From the NCBI GenBank assembly GCA_944324635.1, contig CALUXC010000002.1, positions 62,001 to 126,000 on the forward strand: 64,000 nt of DNA. Reading direction: 5' to 3'. Under the pieces are notes generated by a model. The model was not told the origin of the DNA. It worked only from the letters and a program-made list of their open reading frames with translations, and did not search any database. The stretch is from Candidatus Avelusimicrobium intestinipullorum. GTDB taxonomy: Bacteria > Elusimicrobiota > Elusimicrobia > Elusimicrobiales > Elusimicrobiaceae. Shown in pieces: positions 49,814-58,402 of the stretch; within the stretch, counting starts at the first letter, position 1; each line of letters begins with the position of its first letter. The translations under genes were made by a program, and so were the position numbers.

Positions 49814-49903
49814 ATATAAAACCTCCTACAGTTTTACACATAAGGTTGTGCAGCCCTTGCGGGCTACCCCTTTAGTGTATCAGTAAAAGAAATAAAAATC
49901 AAG
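49297..49903 (-). repeat. 607-bp duplicated unit, copy 1
   Basis: Identical to 50017-50623 (offset 720) apart from one base (49348, T versus C). The unit spans the promoter, leader and all but the 3' end of the pilin gene. Confidence 0.97.
49874..49902 (-). promoter_or_regulatory. Pilin promoter, copy 1
   Basis: Minus strand: TTGATT, 17-nt spacer, TACACT. A leader with hairpin AGCCC-GCAA-GGGCT and AGGAGG follows. Confidence 0.6.
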
Positions 49904-49930
49904 GCTTTTATAATAAATATTTTTCCAAAC

Positions 49931-49958
49931 AAAACCCCCGCTCCTAAGAGCGGGGGTA
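49931..49958 (-). terminator. Terminator of pilin copy 2
   Basis: ACCCCCGCTC and GAGCGGGGGT pair around CTAA, with T residues after it on the minus strand. Confidence 0.82.
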
Positions 49959-49984
49959 ATCAAGCGAAAAGTTACGCAATGATT

Positions 49985-50533
49985 TTATTGGATGGAAGCA
50001 GAAGTATACGCCGGAGCGGCATAGGTGTCCACACCTTTGTAATCGGCGCAGAGTTCTTTGTCGTCATCGGAAACACCTTCGCACTGAGCCTGACCGGGTT
50101 CATCGTATTTTTTGTAGATTTTATACGTGTACTGGCCGGTACCCACGCGGGAAGCTACCACACCGGAAGAGTTGCCGGTGTTGGTGGCGGTGCCTTTGAG
50201 TTCCATGGCAAAGCCATTGCCCACAGTAGCGGCGTCTTTGCTGTTGTTTACGCAATTCTTTTGAGCGCCTTTAGCCAATTTGGTGCAGTAAATAGCCTGC
50301 GCCGCAGCGTTGGCCGGAGCTACGTCCAAAGCGGTCCAGGTAGTGGTATAGTTACCGGTTTTCATTTTGTAGCGCTGTTGCGCGTTCACTACGGAACCGA
50401 TCATCGTGTCGGCTTCCGCGGTGCGGGAGCGTTCCACCGCTTTGAAGTAAGCGGGCATGGCCATCGCGGCCAAAATGCCGATAATGAGTACCACTACCAG
50501 CAATTCAATCAGGGTGAAACCCTTCTTATTCAT
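49985..50533 (-). CDS. Type IV pilin-like protein, copy 2
   Basis: 182 residues. Same leader, helix and globular region as copy 1 (one residue different, Asp for Asn). The C-terminus instead reads YAAPAYTSASIQ and lacks the GGS tail. It has its own promoter, ribosome binding site and terminator. The near-identity of the two copies, including silent positions, means the duplication is very recent or kept so by gene conversion. Both could be built into the pilus or pseudopilus of this organism. Confidence 0.93.
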   Translation of the reverse strand: MNKKGFTLIELLVVVLIIGILAAMAMPAYFKAVERSRTAEADTMIGSVVNAQQRYKMKTGNYTTTWTALDVAPANAAAQAIYCTKLAKGAQKNCVNNSKDAATVGNGFAMELKGTATNTGNSSGVVASRVGTGQYTYKIYKKYDEPGQAQCEGVSDDDKELCADYKGVDTYAAPAYTSASIQ

Positions 50534-50623
50534 ATATAAAACCTCCTACAGTTTTACACATAAGGTTGTGCAGCCCTTGCGGGCTACCCCTTTAGTGTAT
50601 CAGTAAAAGAAATAAAAATCAAG
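50017..50623 (-). repeat. 607-bp duplicated unit, copy 2
   Basis: Partner of 49297-49903. The right boundary lies just past the -35 box; beyond it the sequences are unrelated. Confidence 0.97.
50594..50622 (-). promoter_or_regulatory. Pilin promoter, copy 2
   Basis: Identical to the promoter at 49874-49902 (TTGATT, 17 nt, TACACT on the minus strand). Confidence 0.6.
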
Positions 50624-50651
50624 AGGTCCCAGGACCTATTGGGTCTTTTTT

Positions 50652-51209
50652 CTAAGGAGCAGGGGTTTGCGTAACGGAAGCATCTTCTTTTTTGCGCATC
50701 AAAAAGGGCAAAATATAATCGGAAAATTTATTGCAAAACCATTTCCCCGCCGCATTGCCGGCCTCGCACACAAAAGCGGGTTTAGGAAAAGATTCCGTCA
50801 GCGTGTAAGACAACATACCGCCCGTACGCACGGCATAAATTTTGCCGCTCGCGCGGGATTCGTCCAATTCCACTCCAAAAGAATACCCGCTGCGCGCGCG
50901 GGAAAGTTCTTTTTCCGAAAACGAAAAAAAGCGTTCCTCTCCCTCTTCTCCGGCCGGGGCGAAGACACCCTGCATGCCTTCCATCTGGGGCATATAACGG
51001 TCCAGCTCGCGCCAATCGTATGTGTATGTTTTATGATGAATAAAGTACAAATTTTCCGCTACGGACAAATTAATCAACGCCGCTTCCGCCGCACCTGCTT
51101 TGGCACGTTCAACCGTCCACACATAATGCGGCGCCGCCACACCGGCCAGCACCAGCACAATCAACAATAATATACTCAACCCTTTCCACGAAAATTTTTT
51201 CTTTTTCAT
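50652..51209 (-). CDS. Degenerate pilin-like protein without Glu5
   Basis: 185 residues. N-terminal KKKKFSWKGLSILLLIVLVL keeps the basic leader, a Gly and a hydrophobic helix, but Glu5 is absent (Leu) and the first mature residue would be Leu. The globular part keeps the AP-HYVWTVERAKAGAAEAALINLSVAEN pattern, a Tyr-rich stretch, and the paired cysteines near CEAGNAAGKWFCNK seen in its neighbours. Cleavage by the prepilin peptidase and normal helix packing are doubtful, so it could be a fixed-anchor member or a decaying copy. Confidence 0.8.
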   Translation of the reverse strand: MKKKKFSWKGLSILLLIVLVLAGVAAPHYVWTVERAKAGAAEAALINLSVAENLYFIHHKTYTYDWRELDRYMPQMEGMQGVFAPAGEEGEERFFSFSEKELSRARSGYSFGVELDESRASGKIYAVRTGGMLSYTLTESFPKPAFVCEAGNAAGKWFCNKFSDYILPFLMRKKEDASVTQTPAP

Positions 51210-51259
51210 TTTTCCTCCTCAAACGACCAACGGCCTGCCCTTAAGGCAAGCCGTTTTAG

Positions 51260-51823
51260 TTAAATATTGTTTTCTTCCAGTTTTGGCACCATGGGGTTTC
51301 CTTCCAATTCGCTGGCGTGTTCCACCCCCATATAATCTATACAAATCGCCAAATCTTTTTCGTTGGCCCAGTCCGGCACGCACACGGAATGGGTGGAGTC
51401 AAACGGGCGGACAATCTGGTAGGTATATTCGCCCGGTCCAACGCGGCGGGCAACGGCAAACCAACGGTCGGTAGCGTCCTGCTCAAAAGTAATGGCAAAG
51501 CCCGCCTTGATATTGCCGGACAAAACGCCTCCGCGCGTATAATAGACGGTATTGTCTTTCCCGTTGGCAAAGTCGTTTTGCTCTTTCGGCGTGCGCACGG
51601 CCATAGGGGCCGCGTCCAGCTGGTGCCAATAGGGCGTATAACGCTGGAACTTAAGAAATACCCGTTCCTGAGACAAAATGGCCGAGCCGATTACCGTATC
51701 CGCTTCCGTAATGCGCACACGTTCTATAAACCGTCCATAGTACATAACGGCAATACTAGACAGAATTGCCACCACGATTACTACAATTAACAGCTCTAAA
51801 AGCGTAAAGCCTTTTTTGCTCAT
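51260..51823 (-). CDS. Type IV pilin-like protein
   Basis: 187 residues. MSKKGFTLLELLIVVIVVAI with the usual G|F cut and Glu5; then AVMYYGRFIERVRITEADTVIGSAI as in the pilins at 49-50 kb. Two Cys near the end (SVCVPDWANEKDLAICIDYMG) match the disulfide-bonded D-region of the family. AGGAG precedes the start. It is upstream (on the minus strand) of the degenerate pilin by 50 nt, with a small hairpin in between, so the two may be cotranscribed. Confidence 0.92.
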   Translation of the reverse strand: MSKKGFTLLELLIVVIVVAILSSIAVMYYGRFIERVRITEADTVIGSAILSQERVFLKFQRYTPYWHQLDAAPMAVRTPKEQNDFANGKDNTVYYTRGGVLSGNIKAGFAITFEQDATDRWFAVARRVGPGEYTYQIVRPFDSTHSVCVPDWANEKDLAICIDYMGVEHASELEGNPMVPKLEENNI

Positions 51824-51849
51824 TGCGTTTATCCTCCCGCAGCAGGTTT

Positions 51850-52437
51850 CTACAGGCTCATAAAGACCGATATACCGCCCATCACCATGTCTACGGACAT
51901 CAAAATCAGGATCATACCGGTCAAACGTTCAATAGCGATTAGCCCGCGCTTGCCCAGCAAGTTGCTCAACGGAAAGGAAGACATTAAAATAGCCGAGTTA
52001 ATCAACGAAGCGACAATCACCGCTCCCAGCGTAATCAGTTTATTGGACTGCTGCGCCGCCGTAATCATCACCATAGACAAGGCCGCCGGGCCCGCCACCA
52101 GCGGAATAGCCAGCGGCACAACGAAAGGTTCGTCTTCTTTCGGGTCGTTTTTCGGTTCTTCTTCTCCGCCAAACACCAACTTGACGGAAATGATAAACAA
52201 AATAATCCCGCCCGCAATGCTCAGCGAATACTCATGAATGCCAAACGCGTTTAGGAACCATTTTCCCAAAAATAAAAACGCCACCATAATCAGCAGCGCG
52301 ATGCCCAGTTCGCGCAGCAAAACGGTTTTGCGGCGTTCCGGGGCTACTTTTTTAAGCGCGGTGATAAACAGCGGGATATTCCCGAATCCATCCATCACCA
52401 GAGCCAGCGTGATAACGGACGAAATAAACTCATCCAT
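51850..52437 (-). CDS. MarC-family membrane protein
   Basis: 195 residues with six predicted membrane helices. FGNIPLFITALKKV (about 16), IPLVAGPAALSMVM and the long glutamate/aspartate loop GGEEEPKNDPKEDEPFVVPLAIP match MarC (PF01914). The family is a NhaA-like-fold inner membrane protein of unknown transport role, once linked to multiple antibiotic resistance in error. AAGGAGTTG precedes the start. Confidence 0.9.
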   Translation of the reverse strand: MDEFISSVITLALVMDGFGNIPLFITALKKVAPERRKTVLLRELGIALLIMVAFLFLGKWFLNAFGIHEYSLSIAGGIILFIISVKLVFGGEEEPKNDPKEDEPFVVPLAIPLVAGPAALSMVMITAAQQSNKLITLGAVIVASLINSAILMSSFPLSNLLGKRGLIAIERLTGMILILMSVDMVMGGISVFMSL

Positions 52438-52589
52438 AGGTACAACTCCTTATCTGCCAAAATTTTGACTTATCCCGCCAAGGCGGGAAATCTTCCTATA
52501 TAGTATAGCAAAATTACTACTCCGCTGATTTTGGCCCCGTCTGCAACGGTTTTTTGTGCCAAAACAGGCAATTTAGTAAGATATTAATT

Positions 52590-53966
52590 ATGTTATCGGA
52601 ACACAAAAGCAATGTAATTAGCATTATCAAATGGTTTTTTCTGGCCACGGTTATCGGCTGTATTGTGGGCGTGCTGGACGCGCTTTTCTTAAAAATTTTA
52701 GACAAAGCCATCAACTTTCGCAACGGCATTCCGTTGTTTTATTTAGGGCTTCCCTTTGTGCTCTACGGTGTGGCCATACTGGGCCGCAAAACGGCCCGAC
52801 GGCATAAAGACTACACGACAGACGCCGTCATCAATAAAATCAATTCCTACCGTCCCATTTCCTTTATTTCCATTTTCAAGGGATTCACCCTCTCCATTGT
52901 CACCATGGTAACGGGCGGTTCCGCCGGTAAAGAAGCCCCTTGTGCCGACGTCGGCGCCGGGATCTCTTCCATTTTGGCGCGCTGGGCGCGCATGAACCCG
53001 CAGGACCAACGCAAAATGATGATTTGCGGCGTAAGCGCGGGATTTGCCGGTGTATTTGGCGTGCCGATATCGGGGGCGCTGTTCGGGTTGGAAGTATTGT
53101 GGGCCGGACATATTTTTTATGAAGTGATGTTCCCGGCATTGGTGGCAGGAATTACCGCTTTTCAGGTAACGTCTTTATTGGGAGTGGACTATATTTATCA
53201 CCCCATTCACTTCGTGCCGGTGTTTTCCGAACAGTTCTTTCTCAAAATGATTGTGGCGGGCATGTTTTTTGGATTGGTATCGGTACTATTTATTGAAATC
53301 AGTAAATTTATCCGCGTACTGTTCCGCTACCTCACGCTTAAAATCCGCCTGTTCTGGACCTGCGTGATTGGCGGGTTATTCTTGGTGGCGGTGGGGTATT
53401 TTGTGTCCCCCTTGTATTTAGGTTTGGGCATGCCGGGCATAGAATCGGTACTTAGCGGAGAGCCGCCGCTTTCCCCGTTTGCTTTCTTGTACAAAATGCT
53501 CACCACGTCCGTCACGTTTGCGGCCGGCGGCATTGGAGGCATTGTGACGCCCATCTTTTTTGTGGGTGCGCAAGCCGGCGCCATGCTGGCCGATTTCCTG
53601 CGAGTGGATAGTGCCACCCTGGCCGCTATGGGACTAGTAGCCGTGCTGGCCGGCACCGCCAACACCCCGCTTTCGGCCAGTATTATGGCCATAGAACTTT
53701 TTGGCCCGGCTATTGCGCCTTACGCCACGGTGGCGTGCGTCATTAGCTTCTTGGTAACGGGACAGCAAAGCATTTATCCCAGCCAGCGCATTTCGCTAGA
53801 CAGCGGAAAAACCGGCGACGCCGAACACGTCCCCACGGCAGATTGTGCCCGCCCGTTGCGCCCCGCCAAAATTCCGCACCGCAAAACTTTATTCAAGCAA
53901 GCCTTTAAGGAAATGGTGAAACACCTCATTCCCAACCCCAAAGGCTTTGATGACGAGAACAAATAA
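52590..53966 (+). CDS. CLC-family chloride channel/antiporter
   Basis: 458 residues with about 12 hydrophobic helices. The selectivity motifs are GGSAGKEAPCADVGAG (the GKEGP motif with Ala for Gly; gating Glu kept), FGVPISGALFGLEV, and GGIGGIVTPIFFVGAQAGA. The conserved pattern GSGIP at the first site is replaced and the external Glu is present, so it may be a proton-coupled antiporter. I start at the ATG at 52590; an in-frame GTG at 52554 would add 12 residues. It stands alone, with a terminator after. Confidence 0.88.
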   Translation: MLSEHKSNVISIIKWFFLATVIGCIVGVLDALFLKILDKAINFRNGIPLFYLGLPFVLYGVAILGRKTARRHKDYTTDAVINKINSYRPISFISIFKGFTLSIVTMVTGGSAGKEAPCADVGAGISSILARWARMNPQDQRKMMICGVSAGFAGVFGVPISGALFGLEVLWAGHIFYEVMFPALVAGITAFQVTSLLGVDYIYHPIHFVPVFSEQFFLKMIVAGMFFGLVSVLFIEISKFIRVLFRYLTLKIRLFWTCVIGGLFLVAVGYFVSPLYLGLGMPGIESVLSGEPPLSPFAFLYKMLTTSVTFAAGGIGGIVTPIFFVGAQAGAMLADFLRVDSATLAAMGLVAVLAGTANTPLSASIMAIELFGPAIAPYATVACVISFLVTGQQSIYPSQRISLDSGKTGDAEHVPTADCARPLRPAKIPHRKTLFKQAFKEMVKHLIPNPKGFDDENK

Positions 53967-53976
53967 TCTATTCCAT

Positions 53977-54014
53977 AAAAAACCCCCGCCGCATATTTTG
54001 CGGCGGGGGTTTTA
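53977..54014. terminator. Bidirectional intrinsic terminator
   Basis: AAAAAACCCCCGCCGCA and TGCGGCGGGGGTTTT pair in a long hairpin between convergent genes. Confidence 0.92.
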
Positions 54015-54032
54015 GCATATTGTTTCCAAACG

Positions 54033-55256
54033 TTAATACAAAGGCACGCCGTATTCCTTGGCCAAGGCGTTGTAGCGGTCTATTACCTTGCGCACAAAGC
54101 GGCGTTTTTCCACATAGCTTCCCGGGAAAAATCCGCTCTTAAATCCGGCGATGACAATGTTTTTAAGCTCTTTGGGAGAAAGTTTAATGTTGCGCACCAA
54201 CAACTCCATTTCTTTGGTAACGGTCGTGTTGGAAACCAAACGGTTATCCGTATTAATGCTAACGGGCAAGCCGCGTTTAATCATTTCTTGGATAGGGTGT
54301 TCCTTGACGGATTTGATTTCCGGCAGGGTTTGCAAGTTGCTGGTTAAACAGACCTCTATACCAATGCGCTCGCTGGCAATATAATCCGCCAGCGAATTGA
54401 CATATTCTTCTTTATCTTTCACCTTTTTGTCTTTAATCATGGCCGCAGCAAACAGATGGGTGCCATGTCCCAAGCGATTGGCGTAGCAATCGGTAATAGC
54501 CTGGAAAATAGATTCCGGTCCGTACGCTTCGCCGGAGTGGACGGTTTTGCGGATAAAGTGTTTGTGTACGTAGCGGTAAGCGTCCAAATGGTCAGCCGCC
54601 GGGTAGCCGGCTTCTTCTCCGGCCAGGTCAAACCCGACTACGGGCAAATGTTCTTCTTTTGCCAGTTTCACCACCATTTTGGCTAGTTCCAAAGAAGCAA
54701 TGCCAAAAATTTCGCTCTTGCTGGACTGCGAAAGCGCCTTAATCAAGTTGGAATAATATGGCGACATGAACTGATTGAAATTACGCATGGCGCAAGCAAT
54801 CACGCCACAGTGAAATTCCAAATCGTCTTCTTTTTTCACAGCCGCGGAAGAGTTGTGCTCTTTCTTGGCCCGTTCCAACCCGCGCACCACCGCGCGCACG
54901 GCTTCCTGCGCGGTCAAATTTTCGTTGGCATGCAGCTGCGGGGCAAAGCGCACTTCCAAGTAGCGCACGCCTTCGGCGATAGCGTCCTGGCCCAGCTCGT
55001 AAGCAACGCGTTCAATATTTTCGGCATTCTGCATGACGGCGCCCGTATACGAAAAGCCCTGCAGGTATTCCACCAGCGAGGCGTATTTATCCTTAAACAC
55101 TTTTTGGCGCATGCCTGCTTCGGTATAGGCGGGCAGCTCCACCCCTTCTTTTTTGGCCAGTTCAATCAAGGTGGAAAGACGTAAAGAGCCGTCCAAATGG
55201 ACGTGCAAATCCGCTTTCGGTATGCGTTTTAAGAATTCGGCGGGCACTCTTTTCAT
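54033..55256 (-). CDS. add: Adenosine deaminase
   Basis: 407 residues. The zinc motif HVHLDGSL (about 18), the central TVHSGEAYGPESI with the proton-donor Glu, RLGHGTHLF and the late NTDNRLVSNT (zinc Asp) are those of ADA. It turns adenosine into inosine. At 407 residues it is longer than the usual 330-350; the extra parts lie near EHNSSAAVKKEDDLEFH and the lysine-rich DKKVKDKEEY. An AMP/adenine deaminase of the same superfamily is possible. It lies 1 nt after cysS, so the two are cotranscribed. Confidence 0.9.
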   Translation of the reverse strand: MKRVPAEFLKRIPKADLHVHLDGSLRLSTLIELAKKEGVELPAYTEAGMRQKVFKDKYASLVEYLQGFSYTGAVMQNAENIERVAYELGQDAIAEGVRYLEVRFAPQLHANENLTAQEAVRAVVRGLERAKKEHNSSAAVKKEDDLEFHCGVIACAMRNFNQFMSPYYSNLIKALSQSSKSEIFGIASLELAKMVVKLAKEEHLPVVGFDLAGEEAGYPAADHLDAYRYVHKHFIRKTVHSGEAYGPESIFQAITDCYANRLGHGTHLFAAAMIKDKKVKDKEEYVNSLADYIASERIGIEVCLTSNLQTLPEIKSVKEHPIQEMIKRGLPVSINTDNRLVSNTTVTKEMELLVRNIKLSPKELKNIVIAGFKSGFFPGSYVEKRRFVRKVIDRYNALAKEYGVPLY

Positions 55257-55257
55257 G

Positions 55258-56658
55258 TTATTTTTTCTCCGTTTGCTGGCCCTGCGGCGTATCTTTTACG
55301 ATATACCCCGCACGGGCAATGGCGTCGCGCAATTCATCGGATTTTTTCCAATCCTTGGCGGCGCGGGCACGGGCGCGTTCTTCCAGCAAGGCGGTCACTT
55401 CCGCCGGCAGCTGCTGGCACGCGGCCTCGGGTTTGGCAAACAAATCAAGCGACAAAATCGTGTCGGCAAATTTCAAAAAGTCCAACTTTTCGGCGGGATT
55501 CAACTCCGCACTGCGCACCGCTTCCCACGTAATGGCCAGCGCTTTGGGGGCGTTCAAGTCGTCCTCCATGGCGGCGGTGAATTTGTCCTTCCATGCGCGG
55601 GAATTGTCCGTTTCCTGCGCTTGGCCGTGGGCGGCGTCTTGGGCTTGCACGCACAGGGCGCGCAAGTTTTTCAAGCTTTTGGCGGCGCTGTCCATGCTTT
55701 CGTAGGAAAATTCCAACTGGGTGCGGTAATGCGCGCCCAAGCACAAATAGCGGTAAGCCAGCGGTTCGTAGCCTTTTTCTTTCAATACGTCCAGCGTCAC
55801 AAAAGTACCGCCGGATTTGGACATTTTGCCCGAACGTAAAATCAAAAATTCGCCATGCACCCAATAGTTGACGTATTTTTCGCCGGTGGCGGCTTCACTT
55901 TGGGCGATTTCGTTGGTGTGGTGAATGGTCACGTGGTCAATGCCGCCGCAGTGAATGTCCAGCGTGTGGCCCAGGTACTTCATGGCCATGGCGGAACATT
56001 CAATATGCCAGCCCGGGAAACCAACACCCCAAGGGCTGTCCCATTCCATTTGGCGTTTTTTGTCTTTGGGAGAAAATTTCCACAAAGCAAAATCGGTCGG
56101 GTTGCGCTTTTCGTCGCTCATCTCCACACGGGCACCGCCTTGCAAACCGCTGATGCGGGCATGCCCCACCAGGGCGTCGTAGCGGTCAAACTTGGAGGTA
56201 TCATAATAAATCCCGTCGGAAGTGCGATACGTGTAGCCTTTTTCTTCCAAGGTTTTAACCAGGGCAATCATTTCTTTAATATGCTCGGTAGCACGGCTGA
56301 TAATCGTGGGGCGCGTGCAATGCAGGGCGTCGTAATCCTGCCAAAATTTGGCTTCGTAAAATTTGGCAATGTCCCACGCGCTCTTGCCTTCGCGCGCGGT
56401 GGCCACTTCCATTTTGTCTTCGCCGTCGTCCGCGTCGGACACCAAATGCCCCACGTCCGTCACGTTCATCACGTGCTTAAGCGGATAATGCAGGCGAATG
56501 GTGCGGGAAAGCAAATCTTCAAAAATATACGTGCGCAAGTTGCCGATATGCGCATAATTGTATACGGTCGGCCCGCAGCAGTACATGGTGACCTGCTTGT
56601 CGTTTACCGGTTTGAATTCGTCTTTGTGCCGGGTGGCGGAATTGTACAAATACATCAT
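55258..56658 (-). CDS. cysS: Cysteinyl-tRNA synthetase
   Basis: 466 residues from the ATG at 56658. An in-frame start at 56823 would add 55 residues of unlike composition, overlapping the upstream lipoprotein gene, so it is rejected; GAGG lies before 56658. Class I motifs: GPTVYNYAHIGN (HIGH-like), the zinc ligands Cys in YCCGPTVY, HCGGIDHV and HHTNEIAQSEA, and KMSKSGGTFV (KMSKS). It charges tRNA-Cys. It sits in a run of cysS-add with the lipoprotein and ispDF upstream. Confidence 0.95.
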   Translation of the reverse strand: MMYLYNSATRHKDEFKPVNDKQVTMYCCGPTVYNYAHIGNLRTYIFEDLLSRTIRLHYPLKHVMNVTDVGHLVSDADDGEDKMEVATAREGKSAWDIAKFYEAKFWQDYDALHCTRPTIISRATEHIKEMIALVKTLEEKGYTYRTSDGIYYDTSKFDRYDALVGHARISGLQGGARVEMSDEKRNPTDFALWKFSPKDKKRQMEWDSPWGVGFPGWHIECSAMAMKYLGHTLDIHCGGIDHVTIHHTNEIAQSEAATGEKYVNYWVHGEFLILRSGKMSKSGGTFVTLDVLKEKGYEPLAYRYLCLGAHYRTQLEFSYESMDSAAKSLKNLRALCVQAQDAAHGQAQETDNSRAWKDKFTAAMEDDLNAPKALAITWEAVRSAELNPAEKLDFLKFADTILSLDLFAKPEAACQQLPAEVTALLEERARARAAKDWKKSDELRDAIARAGYIVKDTPQGQQTEKK

Positions 56659-56674
56659 ATCGTTGCCTCGCAGC

Positions 56675-57244
56675 TTACTTACCCTCTTGGGAAAGCTCCA
56701 AATAAGTGGATTTAATCGTGTTAAAAAACAGCGTGCACGTGGCTTGGCCGATATCGTTGGCGGAGCGTTCGCTGAGCATGCAGCGCACTTCAATGTCCGA
56801 CAGCGGATTGACGGCCCCCACACTGCTCATCGCGTAGGTAAAGCCCACCGGGCGGTATTTTTTGAGTGCCACGGCATAGGCTTTGTCCAACGATTTTTGG
56901 AACACGCTCATTTCTTTGCGGGCGGCCTTGGGCCCCAATTTGAATTTGTGGGCGGCCACGTTTACGACTACGTCCCCATAGTTGCCATACGTGCTGGCAA
57001 TATTTTCGGAAGTAAAATCTTCGTCTTCACCCAAAACAGGTTCCTGCTCCACCAGCGGTTCACTCTCCGTTAAAACGGAAGGATCCAGGGGAATATCCGA
57101 CGTAAATTCGTAATAAGCTTCGTTACCGGGGTAGCGGGAGTAATCAATCCCCTGGGTAACGCGTTTGTGCGAGCGATAGTCCGTGCTGCTACACGCACAT
57201 ACCAACCCCGCCAACAAAAAAGTAACCAACACACGCATCTTCAT
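56675..57244 (-). CDS. Putative lipoprotein, unknown
   Basis: 189 residues from the ATG at 57244, chosen for AAGGAG upstream and for the lipoprotein signal MKMRVLVTFLLAGLVCACSS (lipobox VCAC). The acidic middle (EPLVEQEPVLGEDEDF) precedes a helical domain with VAAHKFKLGPKAARKEMSVFQKSLDKAYAVALKKY and a Cys pair (RCMLSER...QATC). Not recognised. It overlaps the ispDF stop as ATGA, and cysS follows 16 nt on. Confidence 0.72.
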   Translation of the reverse strand: MKMRVLVTFLLAGLVCACSSTDYRSHKRVTQGIDYSRYPGNEAYYEFTSDIPLDPSVLTESEPLVEQEPVLGEDEDFTSENIASTYGNYGDVVVNVAAHKFKLGPKAARKEMSVFQKSLDKAYAVALKKYRPVGFTYAMSSVGAVNPLSDIEVRCMLSERSANDIGQATCTLFFNTIKSTYLELSQEGK

Positions 57245-58395
57245 AAGCTGCTCCTTAATTTTAATGTTGCCACGGCATGGCACATGGCCGCTTCTCCGCG
57301 GCCGATTTCGCCCACGTGCTCGTGGCTTTTAGATTTGAAACTTACCTGTTCCAGCGGCATTTCAAATACCGCTGCCAAGGACCGGCGAACCGTATCGTAA
57401 TGCGGTTTCATTTTGGGTTCTTGGGTAATAATGGTGGCGTCTATATGGTCGATTTCGGCATGGTGAGCGCGGACAATTTCCAGCACTTTTTTGGCTATGG
57501 TTACGCTGGAAATACCTTTGATGGAATCGTCCGTCGGCGGGAACAAAATGCCGATTTCCCCCGCGCACAGCGCGCCCAGGATAGCGTCGCACAGCGCATG
57601 GAGAACCAGGTCCCCGTCGCTATGGCCCAAAAAGCCTTTCGTGTGCGGGATTTCCGCCCCGCCCACATACAATTTCCGGCCCGGTTCCAGGCGGTGTAAG
57701 TCAAACCCGAATCCGGTGCGGTAAATGGTTTTTTCTTCCAAGAGAGCCTCCGCAAATACCAAATCTTCCGGCGTGGTAATTTTGTTGTTTTTGTAATCGG
57801 ACGGTACCACGCGCACTTTTACGCCCAACTTTTCCACCAACTGGGATTCGTCGGTAGCGTCTTTTTCCGACCCGAATTTTTCCAACGCTTCGGCCAGTAT
57901 CTCGCGCCGATAGCACTGCGGCGTTTGCGCCGCCCACAGGCTGGAACGGTCCAACGTTTGTTCCACTGCGCCCTGGGTGCAAACTTTAACGGTATCCTTC
58001 ACCGGCACCGCCAACACCGCCGCGCCATATTGGGCCGCCGTTTGCAAGCATTGCTGCACCGCCTGCGGGTTCACCAGCGGGCGGGCGCCGTCGTGCACGG
58101 CCACGGTGTGCGCCTGGGCAGAGGTTTTGGCAAATCCGTTTTGCACCGATTCCAACCGGGTAGACCCGGGGTCTGCATACACCAAGCCCGAAAAATATTT
58201 GTTCAATTCGGGGCGGTTTTCGGCCGGCGTCACCACTACAATTTCCTGCACGCCAGGCGTATTTCTAAACGCCTCTATCGTACGAACAAGAACGGGCCTT
58301 CCGGCCAGCGGCAACATTTGCTTGGGGCGGCCCATACGTTTGCCGCTTCCCCCCGCCACGATTACCGCCGACGAAAAACCCGTCTTATTCATCAT
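57241..58395 (-). CDS. ispDF: Bifunctional IspD/IspF (MEP pathway)
   Basis: 384 residues from the ATG at 58395. The N-terminal IspD half (1-225) has AVIVAGGSGKRMGRPKQMLPL, VHDGARPLV, and the late VPSDYKNNKITTPEDL. The C-terminal IspF half has GFGFDLHRLEPGRKLYVGGAEIPHTKGFLGHSDGDLVLHALCDAILG with the metal D and H, and KSHEHVGEIGRGEAAM. Together they make 2C-methyl-D-erythritol cyclodiphosphate for isoprenoids. Fusion of the two is common where they do not directly pair in sequence (IspE lies between). It follows the PIN/TRAM gene by 7 nt. Confidence 0.95.
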   Translation of the reverse strand: MMNKTGFSSAVIVAGGSGKRMGRPKQMLPLAGRPVLVRTIEAFRNTPGVQEIVVVTPAENRPELNKYFSGLVYADPGSTRLESVQNGFAKTSAQAHTVAVHDGARPLVNPQAVQQCLQTAAQYGAAVLAVPVKDTVKVCTQGAVEQTLDRSSLWAAQTPQCYRREILAEALEKFGSEKDATDESQLVEKLGVKVRVVPSDYKNNKITTPEDLVFAEALLEEKTIYRTGFGFDLHRLEPGRKLYVGGAEIPHTKGFLGHSDGDLVLHALCDAILGALCAGEIGILFPPTDDSIKGISSVTIAKKVLEIVRAHHAEIDHIDATIITQEPKMKPHYDTVRRSLAAVFEMPLEQVSFKSKSHEHVGEIGRGEAAMCHAVATLKLRSSL

Positions 58396-58402
58396 AAAAA
58401 CC

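Noticed and set aside
48962..49819. Long plus-strand frames opposite the pilin genes
   Set aside because: They are mirror frames of the pilin coding sequence; their repeated TAATAA-less length comes from its codon bias, and they duplicate with it.
56655..56823. N-terminal extension of cysteinyl-tRNA synthetase
   Set aside because: The extra 55 residues overlap the upstream lipoprotein gene, have no CysS likeness, and a ribosome binding site lies at the inner start.
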